Shown: positions 6,920 to 17,166, numbered from the stretch's first letter. The stretch: 64,000 bases of DNA from Clostridia bacterium (GCA_017465145.1 JAFTWU010000016.1:1-64000), one strand, 5' to 3'. Program-made: numbers and translations. Notes: generated by a model not told the origin, from the letters alone.

Positions 6920-8869
6920 ATGGCAAAAAGCAGTTATAAAGCAGAAGACATAAAAATTCTTGAAGGGTTAGACGCGGTAAGAACGCGCCCCGGTATGTAT
7001 ATCGGCACGACTAGTGTAAAAGGCTTACACCATATCCTTTGGGAAATAGTTGATAACGCCATAGACGAAGCGGCAAACGGCTTTGCAAATAGAATAGAAA
7101 TTAAATTGTATAAAGACGGTAGCGCGTCAGTTGAAGATAACGGCAGGGGTATTCCCACCGATATACACTCAAAGGCGGGCGTATCTGGTGTTCAAGTCGT
7201 ATTTACACAACTCCACGCGGGCGGTAAATTCGGCAACGATAACTATAATTACTCTGGCGGTTTGCACGGCGTAGGTGCATCTGTTACCAACGCTTTGTCA
7301 GAATGGCTTAAAGTTCAAGTTTATAAAAACACCGTTTACGAAATGGAATTCCACTCTTACTTTGATAAAGAAAGCGGTAAGGTGAAATCAGGTATTCCTA
7401 AAGCACCCCTTAAAGACACGAAAATTAAGACAAAAAAACGCGGTACTTTCGTTCAGTTCTTACCCGATAAACGCGTGTTTGAAACGACCGAATTTTCCGT
7501 TGAAACCATCCTTAAACGCTTAAAAGAACTTGCCTTTTTGAATAAGGGTTTAGAAATTGATTTTTACGACGAAAAAACCGACTTTCACCGCGTATATAAA
7601 TACGACGGCGGTCTAGTAGACTTTGTTAAATACTTAAACGAAGGCAAGTCCACTCTATATAATCAACCCCTTTATGCTATCGCAGAAAAAGACGGCATAC
7701 TAGTTGAATTTGCAATTCAACATACCGATGCTTACGTAGACAGTTTATATTCTTACGTAAACAATATTCCTACGGGCGAAGGCGGTATGCACGAAACGGG
7801 TTTCCGCTCTGGTTTAACCCGCGTTCTAAACGATTACGCGCGTTCACGCAATATTTTAAAAGATAAAGACGATAACTTGCTTGGCGACGACTTCCGCGAA
7901 GGCTTAACGGCAATTATTTCCGTTAAAATGCAAAACGTTCAGTTTGAAGGTCAAACAAAAACTAAACTTGGCAACCCCGAAGCACGCCCTGCTGTTGAAA
8001 ACGTAACCGTCAACGAAATATCCGCCCTTATGAAAGATAAAAAACTTCTTAAGGTGTTTGATACCGTTATCGAAAAGGCACTTTCCGCTGCAAAAACCCG
8101 CCTTGCCGCTAAAAAGGCAAAGGAAATTGCAAGGGCGTCAAAGAGTATAGAAGCGCAAAACCTTGTTGGTAAACTTGCATCTTGTTCTGGCAGAAAACCC
8201 GAACTTAACGAATTGTTTATAGTAGAAGGTGATTCAGCAGGCGGTAGTGCAAAACAAGCGCGCGTGCGTCAATATCAAGCAATATTGCCACTCCGCGGTA
8301 AACCGTTAAACGTAGAAAAGAAAAAGATTGACCAAATTCTTCAAAACGAAGAAATTCGTACTATCATTAGTGCGCTTGGCACGGGTATCGGCTCTGAATT
8401 CGATTTGGAAAGCCTTAAGTTCCATAAAGTTATCATTTTATCCGATGCAGACCAAGACGGTGCGCACATCAGGGCAATACTTTTAACCTTCTTCTTTAGG
8501 TATATGAGAGAACTTGTCAACGCAGGCCACGTTTATATCGGTATGCCACCCCTTTACAAAGCGACGAAAAATAAGGTTGATAAATACCTTTTTAACGATA
8601 AAGAACTGCAAGAATATGTTAAACAAGTTGGAAAGTGTGATGTTCAACGCTATAAAGGTCTTGGCGAAATGGATGCAAGTCAACTTTGGGAAACCACTAT
8701 GAACCCAGAAAGCCGTTCACTTATGCGCGTAACCATTGAAGACGCTGCCGAAGCCGATAAACTTATCACCGTGCTTATGGGCGATGAAGTAGGCGAAAGA
8801 AAGAAATATATTTTTGAACACGCCGACTTTAATAAAGAAGATAAATTTGCAAAAATGAAACGCTCTTAA
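6920..8869 (+). CDS. parE: DNA topoisomerase IV subunit B (GyrB/ParE family)
   Basis: 649 residues. The N-terminal GHKL ATPase carries VDNAIDEA, VEDNGRGIP and GGLHGVGASVTNAL. The transducer domain follows, then the Toprim domain with FIVEGDSAGG, LSDADQDGAHI and the C-terminal YKGLGEM. The protein powers ParC-mediated decatenation of daughter chromosomes. The length and the pairing with a ParC-like A subunit 27 bases downstream favour topoisomerase IV over gyrase. The start at 6920 has a good AGGAGA site. Confidence 0.92.
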   Translation: MAKSSYKAEDIKILEGLDAVRTRPGMYIGTTSVKGLHHILWEIVDNAIDEAANGFANRIEIKLYKDGSASVEDNGRGIPTDIHSKAGVSGVQVVFTQLHAGGKFGNDNYNYSGGLHGVGASVTNALSEWLKVQVYKNTVYEMEFHSYFDKESGKVKSGIPKAPLKDTKIKTKKRGTFVQFLPDKRVFETTEFSVETILKRLKELAFLNKGLEIDFYDEKTDFHRVYKYDGGLVDFVKYLNEGKSTLYNQPLYAIAEKDGILVEFAIQHTDAYVDSLYSYVNNIPTGEGGMHETGFRSGLTRVLNDYARSRNILKDKDDNLLGDDFREGLTAIISVKMQNVQFEGQTKTKLGNPEARPAVENVTVNEISALMKDKKLLKVFDTVIEKALSAAKTRLAAKKAKEIARASKSIEAQNLVGKLASCSGRKPELNELFIVEGDSAGGSAKQARVRQYQAILPLRGKPLNVEKKKIDQILQNEEIRTIISALGTGIGSEFDLESLKFHKVIILSDADQDGAHIRAILLTFFFRYMRELVNAGHVYIGMPPLYKATKNKVDKYLFNDKELQEYVKQVGKCDVQRYKGLGEMDASQLWETTMNPESRSLMRVTIEDAAEADKLITVLMGDEVGERKKYIFEHADFNKEDKFAKMKRS

Positions 8870-8896
8870 TAGTTCACGATACAAGGAAAAATAGAA

Positions 8897-11317
8897 ATGG
8901 AAAACGAAAAAGGTTTGATATTTTCTTCGCTAGACGAAGTGTTAAAAAATTCAATGATACCCTATGCGGAAAGCGTTATTTTAGATAGAGCGCTACCCCG
9001 TGTAGAAGACGGCTTAAAGCCCGTTCAACGCCGTATATTATACGCTATGTACGAAATGGGTTTAACCCCCGATAAACCACATAGAAAGTGCGCTAAAATC
9101 GTTGGTGATTGCCTTGGTAAATATCACCCCCACGGCGACAGTTCTGTTTATGGTGCGCTAGTTCATATGGCGCAAGATTTTAATATGCGCATGCCACTAG
9201 TTAACGGGCACGGTAACTTTGGTACTGTTGACGGCGACTCTGCCGCAGCGTATAGGTATACCGAAGCCAAACTTGAACCCTTGGCACTTGAACTTTTGAA
9301 AGATATCGAAAAGAATACGGTAGATTTTAACCTTAACTTTGACGATACCACCGAAGAGCCCGTAACACTCCCCGGTAGATATCCTAACTTGCTAGTTAAC
9401 GGTGCAACGGGTATTGCAGTAGGTCTTGCAACTAATATTCCGCCACATAACCTTTCAGAAGTTATAAACGGCACAATCGCATACATTGATAACCCCAAAA
9501 TATCCTTAAAGGATATGATGAAATATATTCCCGCACCAGACTTCCCAACGGGTGGTTATATCATTGCTGGCCCCGAACTAGAAGAAGCCTATAAAACGGG
9601 TAAGGGCAAAATTAAAATTAAAGCACGCGTAAACGTTGAAAAAGAATCGGGCGGTAAGGAAAATTTGATTATAAGCGAATTACCTTATCAAGTGAATAAA
9701 GCCGAACTCTTAAAGAAAATTGCAGACCTTCGCGAAGATAAAAAAGATATCCTAGGTGGTATTGCAGACGTCGTTGACGAATCTGACAGAAACGGTATGC
9801 GCGCAGTAATTAAACTAAGAAAAGATACCGATTCTAAGGCAATTTTGGCATATCTATTTAAAAATACCGCGCTAGAAACTTCTTTTGGTATCAATATCGT
9901 TGCTATTGCTAACGGTAAGCCTTGCCAACTAGGACTGCTTGACATTATCAGTTATTACGTTAACTATCAACGCGAAGTCGTTTTGCGCCGTTCTAAATAC
10001 GAACTTGAACAAGCAAAAGCACGCGCGCATATTTTAGAAGGTTTAATTATCGCCGTTAAAAATATTGATGAAGTAATTAAAATTATCAAATCAAGCGAAA
10101 ATACTGCAGATGCCCGTGCAAAACTTCGCGCCCGTTTTGATTTAAGCGAAGCACAGGCTAACGCTATATTAGATTTGCGCTTAGCACGCTTAACAAAACT
10201 TGAAATTACCAAATTACAAGAAGAATTAGCAGAATTAAAGAAACTTATTGCCGAGCTTACCGCAATCGTTGGTAGCAAGGCAAAGCAAATGGAAGTCGTT
10301 AAGAAAGAACTTCTTGCCATTAAGAAAAAATACGGTGAAGACCGCCGTAGCAATTTAATCAACGGTGGCGAAGCGGTAGATTACGCTAAAGTTGAAAAAG
10401 AACTAAGACAAATTGACGATTTCGTTATAGCGTTTACCGAAGGTAAAGCCTTCAAGAAAATGACGGAAAAGAACTTTAAGGCAAGCGACAAGTCGGTTAA
10501 AGACAACGCCCGCCCAGAAGACTTTATTAACGTTATCGTTAAGGCTAGAAGCGACCAAACGTTATACGCATTTACCAACCTTGGTAACGCTTGTAAAATC
10601 AACGTTGAAAGTGCGCCCGAATGCCGTTTCCGTGATAAAGGTTGCAAATTCTCTGACGTTGCGCCCGAAGTTGCAAGAAACGAATATCCCGTTGCTTTCT
10701 TTGCCGTTGACGAAGATAAAGTTCCCGATGGATACCTATTATTCTATACGAAAGACGGGCTTATCAAAAAGACGGAATGGAAAGAAAGCATATTGCTTAA
10801 AACCTATTATCAAGCAATTAAACTTAAAGACGACGATAGACTTATCGGCGTAGAACAAGACGACCCCGCATCAACTATTGCATTTATTACCGAAGAAGGT
10901 TTAGTTCTTAACGCGCTTAAAGACGATATCCCTGTTCAAGGCAGGGTAGCAGGTGGCGTTAAGGGTATAAATCTTAACAAGGGCGACTCTATTAAGATGG
11001 TTAAACAGGTGAAAGAAGATGGCGAATTCGTTATAGTTTCGGATACGGGCTTCTATAAACGCGTTAAAGCTTGCGAAATAGAACCTATGGCACGCTATCG
11101 CAAGGGCGTTAAGATATGCGAACTTGGTGGCATAAACAAAATTGCTTTTGCCGATTATATAACCGAATCGGTTCGCCTTGCCGTTATAGATACCTTTACT
11201 ATCGCATTTACCGTGGATACTAGCGAACTACCCGTAGAAAACAGAACAACGAAAGGCAAAACGCTAAAGAACGAAAACAAAAAGCGTTTCCCCGAAAAGG
11301 TATTTAGAATTTATTAA
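8897..11317 (+). CDS. parC: DNA topoisomerase IV subunit A
   Basis: 806 residues. Breakage-reunion domain with [52 protein letters not shown] (catalytic Tyr121) and [15 protein letters not shown] long coiled-coil region follows (about residues 420-480), then a C-terminal beta-pinwheel without the GyrA-box signature, which supports ParC rather than GyrA. In the quinolone-binding region S82 (E. coli GyrA S83) is kept, but the D87 position is Gly86. It is co-transcribed with parE. No clear terminator follows; the next transcription unit has its own promoter at 11408. Confidence 0.92.
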   Translation: MENEKGLIFSSLDEVLKNSMIPYAESVILDRALPRVEDGLKPVQRRILYAMYEMGLTPDKPHRKCAKIVGDCLGKYHPHGDSSVYGALVHMAQDFNMRMPLVNGHGNFGTVDGDSAAAYRYTEAKLEPLALELLKDIEKNTVDFNLNFDDTTEEPVTLPGRYPNLLVNGATGIAVGLATNIPPHNLSEVINGTIAYIDNPKISLKDMMKYIPAPDFPTGGYIIAGPELEEAYKTGKGKIKIKARVNVEKESGGKENLIISELPYQVNKAELLKKIADLREDKKDILGGIADVVDESDRNGMRAVIKLRKDTDSKAILAYLFKNTALETSFGINIVAIANGKPCQLGLLDIISYYVNYQREVVLRRSKYELEQAKARAHILEGLIIAVKNIDEVIKIIKSSENTADARAKLRARFDLSEAQANAILDLRLARLTKLEITKLQEELAELKKLIAELTAIVGSKAKQMEVVKKELLAIKKKYGEDRRSNLINGGEAVDYAKVEKELRQIDDFVIAFTEGKAFKKMTEKNFKASDKSVKDNARPEDFINVIVKARSDQTLYAFTNLGNACKINVESAPECRFRDKGCKFSDVAPEVARNEYPVAFFAVDEDKVPDGYLLFYTKDGLIKKTEWKESILLKTYYQAIKLKDDDRLIGVEQDDPASTIAFITEEGLVLNALKDDIPVQGRVAGGVKGINLNKGDSIKMVKQVKEDGEFVIVSDTGFYKRVKACEIEPMARYRKGVKICELGGINKIAFADYITESVRLAVIDTFTIAFTVDTSELPVENRTTKGKTLKNENKKRFPEKVFRIY

Positions 11318-11407
11318 AACGTAATGAGAAAACCACTGTGATAGTCCTGGAGATTTTTATTAAATTATTTATAAAACTCGACTTTTCTTTTGTCTACGAA
11401 AAACTAC

Positions 11408-11436
11408 TTGATAAATTTTTTTGTTTATGATATACT
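11408..11436 (+). promoter_or_regulatory. Sigma-A promoter of the structured RNA
   Basis: TTGATA (11408-11413), 17-base spacer, TATACT (11431-11436). The start point is predicted at about 11443, the first base of a 15-bp inverted repeat. The preceding 11318-11407 shows nothing recognisable. Confidence 0.75.
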
Positions 11437-11442
11437 AATTAT

Positions 11443-11646
11443 GCCAAACCAACTGAATAAATTAGGCAAGGACTATTTTTATCCTTTTTGGATAATTATA
11501 TTCTTTTTGCGTTATGTCCATAATGAATTTGATAAAAATGCAAATTCCTACTGGATATAGCGTAGATTTGTTCTTGCTTTTCAGTTGGTTTGGCGACTAT
11601 CGGAGTTTGCGTTTTTTGTGCGTTTACTTCGGTAGGCGCACTTTTT
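11443..11646 (+). ncRNA. Structured RNA of unknown family (6S-like rod or lipoprotein leader)
   Basis: The first transcribed 15 bases (11443-11457) are the exact reverse complement of 11580-11594, closing a domain of about 152 nt. Inside, 11466-11472 pairs with 11571-11577, 11473-11476 plus 11481-11484 pair with 11553-11560, and 11506-11510 pairs with 11540-11544. This gives one long rod with internal loops. A UUCG-capped terminator follows. The region has a promoter and terminator of its own and no ORF with a ribosome site (only an unsupported 39-codon frame from 11441). A bubbled rod recalls 6S RNA, but I cannot show the 6S consensus. It may instead be an attenuator for the lipoprotein that starts 28 bases after the terminator. 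Confidence 0.55.
11618..11646 (+). terminator. UUCG-capped intrinsic terminator
   Basis: A 10-bp stem (11618-11627 with 11632-11641) with TTCG tetraloop is followed by TTTTTATTT. It lies before the lipoprotein ATG at 11674, so lipoprotein mRNA requires read-through or a promoter I cannot see. Confidence 0.9.
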
Positions 11647-11673
11647 ATTTATATTAAAAAAGGAGAGTTCTTT

Positions 11674-12915
11674 ATGAGAACGAAGTTCCTAAAAATTTTA
11701 ATTATCTTTTTGTCAGTATCTGCATTTGTCTTTACGCTTACTGCTTGTAGCGAAAAAGAGCCACCACACAATCATCAGTATACAAAATTAAAACACAATG
11801 AAACACAACATTGGTATGAGTGTTCTTGCGGAGCTTATGAAACAAAAGAAAACCATAAAGGTGGAACGGCAACTGAAACAAGCTTAGCCGTGTGTTCGGT
11901 TTGCAATGAGGAATATGGAGAATTAAAAGAAACTGAAGGGTTACAATTTACTTTAATAAATAACAACACAGAATACGAAGTTTCGGGTTGTAATGTCAGT
12001 TCAACTAAAGTAGATGTTCCAACAATTTATAAAGGTAAGCACGTAACAAGTATAGGCGCTTATGCGTTCTCTGGTTGCACGTCCTTGACCAGCATAGACA
12101 TACCAAATAGCGTAACAAGTATAGATGCTTATGCGTTTTCTGAGTGTTCTTCATTAACAAGTATAGTAATATCAAATAGCGTAAAAAGTATAGGGGCTGA
12201 GGTTTTCTATAATTGTGAGTCATTGACAAATCTAAATTATACAGGCACAATAGATGAGTGGACGCAAATAGAGTTTAGTAGTTTTAATTCAAATCCACTA
12301 AAGTTTGCCAAACACTTATATATTAAAGGGGAATTGGTAAAGCAGGTAAATATAACTACTGTAACTAAAATAAATGACTATGCGTTCTATAATTGTTCTT
12401 CTTTAACAAGTGTTGTAATTGGCGATAGCGTAAAAAGTATAGGTACTGTTGCGTTTTCAAATTGTTCTTCATTAACAAGCGTAAAATTAGGAAAAAATCT
12501 AACAAGTATAGGCGTTCATGCGTTTTCTAACTGCCTTTCATTAACAAGTATAATCGTAGATGAAAATAATGGTAACTATAAATCAATAGATTGCAATTTG
12601 TATAGTAAGGATGGAAGGACCTTAATAAAATATGCAGTAGGTAACACACAAACATCGTTTGCAATCCCAAATGGCGTAACAAGTATAGGTGATTCGGCGT
12701 TCTCATATTGCACGTCATTAACCAGCATAGAAATCCCAAACGATGTAACATACATAGGTGATTATGCGTTCCTTCACTGCACTTCATTAACAAGTATTAT
12801 ATACCACGGGAATGTGGAGCAATGGTATGATATTAGTAAAGGTTATTGGTGGGACGTTTTAACAGGTGAATATAAACTTACATATAACTTAGCAGGCGAA
12901 GAAACGATAAGATAA
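11674..12915 (+). CDS. BspA-like leucine-rich-repeat lipoprotein
   Basis: 413 residues. A lipoprotein signal peptide with lipobox LTAC is at the N-terminus. A small Cys/His-rich segment follows (HNHQYTKLKH, WYECSCGAY, CSVCNEEYG), perhaps a zinc-ribbon-like fold. The rest holds about eight BspA/Treponema-type repeats of the form TSIGAYAFSGCTSLTSI.IP.SV (LRR_5), interrupted by a stretch at about 195-225. Such proteins are surface-exposed and often bind host or matrix molecules. The ATG at 11674 is chosen for its AAAGGAG site; a TTG 28 codons upstream is unsupported. The gene is AT-rich with codon use unlike parC, suggesting transfer or expansion. Its function is not known. Confidence 0.88.
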   Translation: MRTKFLKILIIFLSVSAFVFTLTACSEKEPPHNHQYTKLKHNETQHWYECSCGAYETKENHKGGTATETSLAVCSVCNEEYGELKETEGLQFTLINNNTEYEVSGCNVSSTKVDVPTIYKGKHVTSIGAYAFSGCTSLTSIDIPNSVTSIDAYAFSECSSLTSIVISNSVKSIGAEVFYNCESLTNLNYTGTIDEWTQIEFSSFNSNPLKFAKHLYIKGELVKQVNITTVTKINDYAFYNCSSLTSVVIGDSVKSIGTVAFSNCSSLTSVKLGKNLTSIGVHAFSNCLSLTSIIVDENNGNYKSIDCNLYSKDGRTLIKYAVGNTQTSFAIPNGVTSIGDSAFSYCTSLTSIEIPNDVTYIGDYAFLHCTSLTSIIYHGNVEQWYDISKGYWWDVLTGEYKLTYNLAGEETIR

Positions 12916-12943
12916 TTTAAGCAAGAAACATTATTTTACAAAA

Positions 12944-12975
12944 AATGACCGATACATCCTTTTGTATCGGTCATT
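12944..12975. terminator. Terminator shared by LRR lipoprotein and araC
   Basis: A 13-bp perfect stem (12944-12956 with 12963-12975). The T run is best on the minus strand, after araC; the plus-strand side is weaker. Confidence 0.8.
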
Positions 12976-13034
12976 AAGTATTTAAAATAAAATAATTTAC
13001 GTATTTCAATTATGTGATGCTAAACGTTAGTATT

Positions 13035-13796
13035 TTATTTATTCTCATACTGTTTTTTATGGCGGTAATAGGTTTGAATACTATTAAATCCCGCTTCAAA
13101 AATACGGTCGTTAAGGCTTTTATTTGGTCTAGTTTTTTTAAGTTTTTCCACCTGTTCCACGCGCAAGTTGTTAATATAGGTGGGCACGCTCATTTCAATA
13201 TATTTGTGGAACACGCGTGATAGGTGCTCTGGCGTATAGCCAAGCTCGTTTGCAATAGTGGTAAGGGAAATATCCGCGGTAAAGTTTTCGTAAATATAGG
13301 TTAAAATTTTGCGGATAGTAACGTCTTCATTTTTAGACTTTTCATCTTCATATTCAAGTTTTTCGCTAATTAACGTAAGCAAAAGATTTACCCCCGCAAC
13401 GTTAACCAAAGAACTGCCGTTATCATTTAAATATTCGTCCACGATATTTAACAATTTTTCGCAAAGGGCTTTATCGTAAATAACGGGGTTTTTAATGCAT
13501 TTACCTTTAACGTTTTTAACGGGGGAAAGATACCTTGTTGGAATAATTAAAACACAGTCGTTTTCACCTTCGCTAAGTTTAACGTTGTAACTGTGAATAT
13601 CGTAACTGTCAAAAACGCAAATTGCACCGTCTTTAACGTCGTAATCGGTATCGTTTCTTGTAACCGTATAATGCCCACGCCCAACTATAAAAATTTCCAT
13701 ATTATTATGGAAGTGCGGGGCGTAAACGTGCGAAACGTTGCGATAAACCCTTATGTTTTGCGATTCTTCTTGAAATTTTTCGTAATAAGCCTTCAT
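13035..13796 (-). CDS. AraC family transcriptional regulator
   Basis: 253 residues. The N-terminal cupin domain includes VYAPHFHNNMEIFIVGRGHY and GAICVFDSYDIHSY, typical of sugar-sensing AraC proteins. The C-terminal double HTH includes DISLTTIANELGYTPEHLSRVFHKY and the closing FNSIQTYYRHKKQY. The start is fixed by the promoter: TATAAT occupies 13803-13808, so the upstream GTG at 13802 would lie at the edge of the -10 box and the transcript should begin at the ATG at 13796 itself, making it leaderless. It is divergent from a GH3 glycosidase, its probable target. Confidence 0.92.
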   Translation of the reverse strand: MKAYYEKFQEESQNIRVYRNVSHVYAPHFHNNMEIFIVGRGHYTVTRNDTDYDVKDGAICVFDSYDIHSYNVKLSEGENDCVLIIPTRYLSPVKNVKGKCIKNPVIYDKALCEKLLNIVDEYLNDNGSSLVNVAGVNLLLTLISEKLEYEDEKSKNEDVTIRKILTYIYENFTADISLTTIANELGYTPEHLSRVFHKYIEMSVPTYINNLRVEQVEKLKKTRPNKSLNDRIFEAGFNSIQTYYRHKKQYENK

Positions 13797-13802
13797 AAAC
13801 AC

Positions 13803-13830
13803 ATTATATCATAAATTGAAAGATTAACAA
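13803..13830 (-). promoter_or_regulatory. Sigma-A promoter of araC, leaderless start
   Basis: On the minus strand, TTGTTA (13830-13825), a 16-base spacer and TATAAT (13808-13803), then six bases and the ATG. Confidence 0.7.
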
Positions 13831-13954
13831 CCCTTTTTTGTTGCAAATTTTACCCTAAATGTTAAAAAATGAGAATTTTGTATTCAAAAATGATATTTAC
13901 TTTAGCGTTGAAAAAATATATGATATAAAAAAGAATAAAAGGCGGAAAGTTTTA

Positions 13955-15913
13955 ATGAAATACGATATTAAAAATCTTACTTTGCAAGAAAAAATTCGTA
14001 TGCTTAACGGCGTTGGCGCGTGGCGTATTTATAATGCTAACGGAAAGGTTAAAGAAGTGTTTATGTCAGACGGACCAAACGGAGTCCATCGCCGTGATGA
14101 TATAACTAAAGCAAGCGGTCCTGCAACTGCCGTTCCAAATATGGTAACGGTTGCGAATACTTGGAACAGAGAACTTGCCTATTTAGACGGCGAAACTATC
14201 GCACAAGACTGTATTGAATACAATATTGATATATTACTTGCCCCAGGTGTAAATATAAAGCGCACCCCCTTATGTGGCAGAAACTTTGAATACGTTTCAG
14301 AAGACCCTTATCTAGCGGGTGAACTTGCGGCACAGTTCGTTAACGGCGTGCAAAGTCAAGGCATAGGCACAAGCCTAAAGCATTTTTGCGCTAATAACCG
14401 TGAAGAACAACGTTGCTTTCAATCAAGCGAAGTTGATGAACGCACCCTTTACGAAATTTATATGAAACCCTTTGAAACGGTAGTTAAAAAGGCAAATCCT
14501 TGGACGGTAATGTGCAGTTATAATCCCGTAAACGGCGTTTATACTAGCGAAAATAAAAAACTATTAAAGGGCGTTTTACGTGATAAGTTTGGTTTTGACG
14601 GACTTATTATGTCAGATTGGGGCGCAGTTCACAGTTGCTATAAGGCAGCAAAAGCCACCCTTGATTTAGAAATGCCATATAATAAAACGTCCGTTGCGGA
14701 AATGACGGAAGCGTATGAAAAAGGCTTAATTTCCGAAGAAGAAATAGACGCGTGCATAATTAACATCTTAAAACTTATCGAAAAGACCGAATGCGACAAA
14801 AAGGTTAAATACGATAAAAAAACTCGCCACGAAAACGCCGTTGAAATTGCAAACGAAGGTATCGTTTTGCTTAAAAACGACAACGTTTTACCCTTAAAAG
14901 ACGGAAATATTTTAATGGCTTATCCCGACGAGCCCGCTCCACTTGGCGGTGGCGGTAGTGCAGAAGTTAAAACGGATTTCGTTCAAACAAATTTAGCACA
15001 ACTTGTTAAAGACGCGTTACCAAACGCCAACGTAACTTCTTATAACAGATGGAGTAAGCGCGGTTTACTTGTAGAAGCTTATGATGCAGACACCATCGTT
15101 TACCGTGTAAACGCTAGTGCAGAAGCGGAAAACGTTGACAGAACGACTTTGCGCTTGCCATATACCCAAGAAGAAATTATCTTAGCACTTGCTAAAACCA
15201 ACAAAAAGGTTATAGTTGTAATTTACGGTGGCTCTGCAGTAGACGTAAGTCCTTGGGCAGATAAGGTTAGCGGTATATTATTCTGCGGTTTCTGTGGCGA
15301 AGCGTCTAACGAAGCACTTGCCGATATTTTATGCGGAAAAGTTTGTCCAAGTGGAAAACTTAGCGAAACTTTCCCCGTTAGCGTAGAAGATACCCCAAGC
15401 GGTTTAACGCGCGGTAACACCTTTACCGAATGGTATAAAGAAGGCATTTTTGTTGGCTATCGCTATTTTGACGAATATAATATTCCCGTAATGTACCCGT
15501 TTGGCTACGGTTTATCTTACGCTAAGTTTGAATATTCTAACCTAGAAATTGAAAAGATAAGCGAAACCGATTATAAAGTTTCTTACGATATCACCAACGT
15601 TTCTAACGTAGACGGCAAGGAAATTTCTCAGGTTTACGTAAAAGACGTGTTTGCAATGGTATCGCGCCCACAAAAAGAACTTAAGGGCTTTTCTAAAGAT
15701 TTAATTAAGGCGGGCGAAACCAAAAGGGTTAGCGTTATGCTAAACAGCGAATCGTTTGCATACTATAACGTTTCATACGACAAGTGGTTTGTAGAAAACG
15801 GCGCGTTTGAAATTATGGTCGGCGCATCTTCACAAGATATTAAACTAGTTGGTAAAATTAATATTAACTTGCCCGAAGAAACCCAACAATCCACCGACAC
15901 ACGCGATTGGTAA
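13955..15913 (+). CDS. Glycoside hydrolase family 3 (beta-glucosidase-like)
   Basis: 652 residues, no signal peptide, so probably cytoplasmic. The N-terminal TIM barrel carries MSDGPNGVH, GRNFEYVSEDPYLAGELAAQ, the KHF motif and the nucleophile region MSDWGAVH (D221). The second domain includes GSAVDVSPWADKV, and the C-terminal fibronectin-III-like domain starts near PFGYGLSYAKF. GH3 enzymes release terminal beta-linked sugars; the exact substrate cannot be read. The ATG at 13955 is preceded by an AAAGGCGG site, unlike the first ATG 32 codons upstream. The divergent AraC regulator implies sugar-inducible expression. Confidence 0.92.
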   Translation: MKYDIKNLTLQEKIRMLNGVGAWRIYNANGKVKEVFMSDGPNGVHRRDDITKASGPATAVPNMVTVANTWNRELAYLDGETIAQDCIEYNIDILLAPGVNIKRTPLCGRNFEYVSEDPYLAGELAAQFVNGVQSQGIGTSLKHFCANNREEQRCFQSSEVDERTLYEIYMKPFETVVKKANPWTVMCSYNPVNGVYTSENKKLLKGVLRDKFGFDGLIMSDWGAVHSCYKAAKATLDLEMPYNKTSVAEMTEAYEKGLISEEEIDACIINILKLIEKTECDKKVKYDKKTRHENAVEIANEGIVLLKNDNVLPLKDGNILMAYPDEPAPLGGGGSAEVKTDFVQTNLAQLVKDALPNANVTSYNRWSKRGLLVEAYDADTIVYRVNASAEAENVDRTTLRLPYTQEEIILALAKTNKKVIVVIYGGSAVDVSPWADKVSGILFCGFCGEASNEALADILCGKVCPSGKLSETFPVSVEDTPSGLTRGNTFTEWYKEGIFVGYRYFDEYNIPVMYPFGYGLSYAKFEYSNLEIEKISETDYKVSYDITNVSNVDGKEISQVYVKDVFAMVSRPQKELKGFSKDLIKAGETKRVSVMLNSESFAYYNVSYDKWFVENGAFEIMVGASSQDIKLVGKININLPEETQQSTDTRDW

Positions 15914-15945
15914 GAATTAATTTACTAAAAGCCATAAATAAAACA

Positions 15946-15974
15946 AAAAAGGTCATCAAATTGATGACCTTTTT
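15946..15974. terminator. Bidirectional terminator between GH3 and ychF
   Basis: A perfect inverted repeat of GGTCATC flanked by A6 on the left and T5 on the right serves both converging genes. Confidence 0.85.
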
Positions 15975-15996
15975 CTATATCTAAAGTTTTAATCAA

Positions 15997-17094
15997 TTAA
16001 ACGTTAAATCTAAATAAAACAACGTCGCCGTCTTTAATAACGTATTCTTTACCTTCACTTCTAACTTTGCCTTTTTCTTTTGCAGCGTTAAAAGAACCAA
16101 GTTCAACCAAAATATCATAGTCAACTATTTCCGCACGGATAAAGCCCTTTTCAAAGTCGGTATGAATTTTGCCTGCCGCTTGCGGTGCTTTAGTGCCTTC
16201 TTCAATGGTCCAAGCGCGAACTTCTTTTTCGCCGGCGGTTAAATAACTGATTAAGCCAAGCAACTTATAAGATTTTTTGATAAGACGGTCAAGCCCACTT
16301 TCCGTTAAACCGTATTCTGCAAGGAAAATTTCTTGTTCGTCTTCTTCAAGTTCAGAAATTTCTTCTTCAGTTTTAGCGCAAATAACCATACTTTCGGCGT
16401 TTTCAGTCTTGGAAAATTCAATAACCTTTTGCGCAAGGGGTAAATCTTTTTCATCTTTGCCCATATCTTTTTCGCCGATATTAGCGGTATAGATAACGGG
16501 CTTATCTGTAATTAAAAACAAAGTTTTTAAATAGTCTTTTTCTTCGTCGGTGCAGGGAAGAGTACGCGCGGGCTTAAATGCTGATAGATGGTCGTGTAAT
16601 CTTTGTAAAAATTCCGCTTCTATCTTATATTTTTTGTCGCCCGTTTTGGTCATATTGATTGCGCGGTCAAGTTTTTTCTTAACGGCTTCAATATCGGCAA
16701 AAATAAGTTCTAAATTAATAGTTTCAATATCGCGTAAAGGGTCGATATCCGCGTCAACGTGCGTAACGTTTTCATCTTCAAAACATCTTACAACGTGAAC
16801 GATAGCATCCGTTTCGCGAATATTTGCCAAAAATTTGTTGCCTAAACCTTCGCCCTTGCTTGCGCCTTTAACAAGACCTGCAATATCAACGAATTCCACA
16901 ACTGCAGGGGTAATTTTTTTAGTGTTGTAAAGTTTACCTAAAACGTTAAGTCTATTATCAGGTACTGCAACGATACCAACGTTTGGTTCAATGGTGCAAA
17001 AGGGATAATTCGCACATTCCGCGCCCGCTTTAGTAATAGCGTTAAAAAGGGTAGATTTGCCAACGTTGGGTAGTCCAACTACGCCTAATTTCAT
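15997..17094 (-). CDS. ychF: Redox-regulated ATPase/GTPase YchF (OLA1 family)
   Basis: 365 residues, the normal length. G1 GLPNVGKST is near the N-terminus, followed by [10 protein letters not shown]3 [10 protein letters not shown] and the NxxE-type specificity motif NIGE in place of NKxD, which makes YchF prefer ATP. The C-terminal TGS domain includes [19 protein letters not shown]. YchF is a conserved ribosome-associated P-loop protein. The ATG at 17094 has a CGGAGAA site; the extension to 17115 does not. Confidence 0.96.
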   Translation of the reverse strand: MKLGVVGLPNVGKSTLFNAITKAGAECANYPFCTIEPNVGIVAVPDNRLNVLGKLYNTKKITPAVVEFVDIAGLVKGASKGEGLGNKFLANIRETDAIVHVVRCFEDENVTHVDADIDPLRDIETINLELIFADIEAVKKKLDRAINMTKTGDKKYKIEAEFLQRLHDHLSAFKPARTLPCTDEEKDYLKTLFLITDKPVIYTANIGEKDMGKDEKDLPLAQKVIEFSKTENAESMVICAKTEEEISELEEDEQEIFLAEYGLTESGLDRLIKKSYKLLGLISYLTAGEKEVRAWTIEEGTKAPQAAGKIHTDFEKGFIRAEIVDYDILVELGSFNAAKEKGKVRSEGKEYVIKDGDVVLFRFNV

Positions 17095-17137
17095 TTTAAT
17101 TCTCCGTAAAAACAAGTTTTAGTAAAATATCGGTTTA

Positions 17138-17166
17138 ATTATAAAGCAAAACGGGCAAAAAAACAA
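17138..17166 (-). promoter_or_regulatory. Sigma-A promoter of ychF
   Basis: On the minus strand, TTGTTT (17166-17161), a 17-base spacer and TATAAT (17143-17138). Confidence 0.75.

Noticed and set aside
11441-11560. 39-codon ORF inside the structured RNA
   Set aside because: No ribosome site, its start would lie at or before the predicted transcription start, and the region is better explained as folded RNA.
11580-11594. 15-bp inverted repeat read as ends of a small mobile element
   Set aside because: No target-site duplication and no transposase; a promoter immediately before and a terminator just after fit an RNA gene better.
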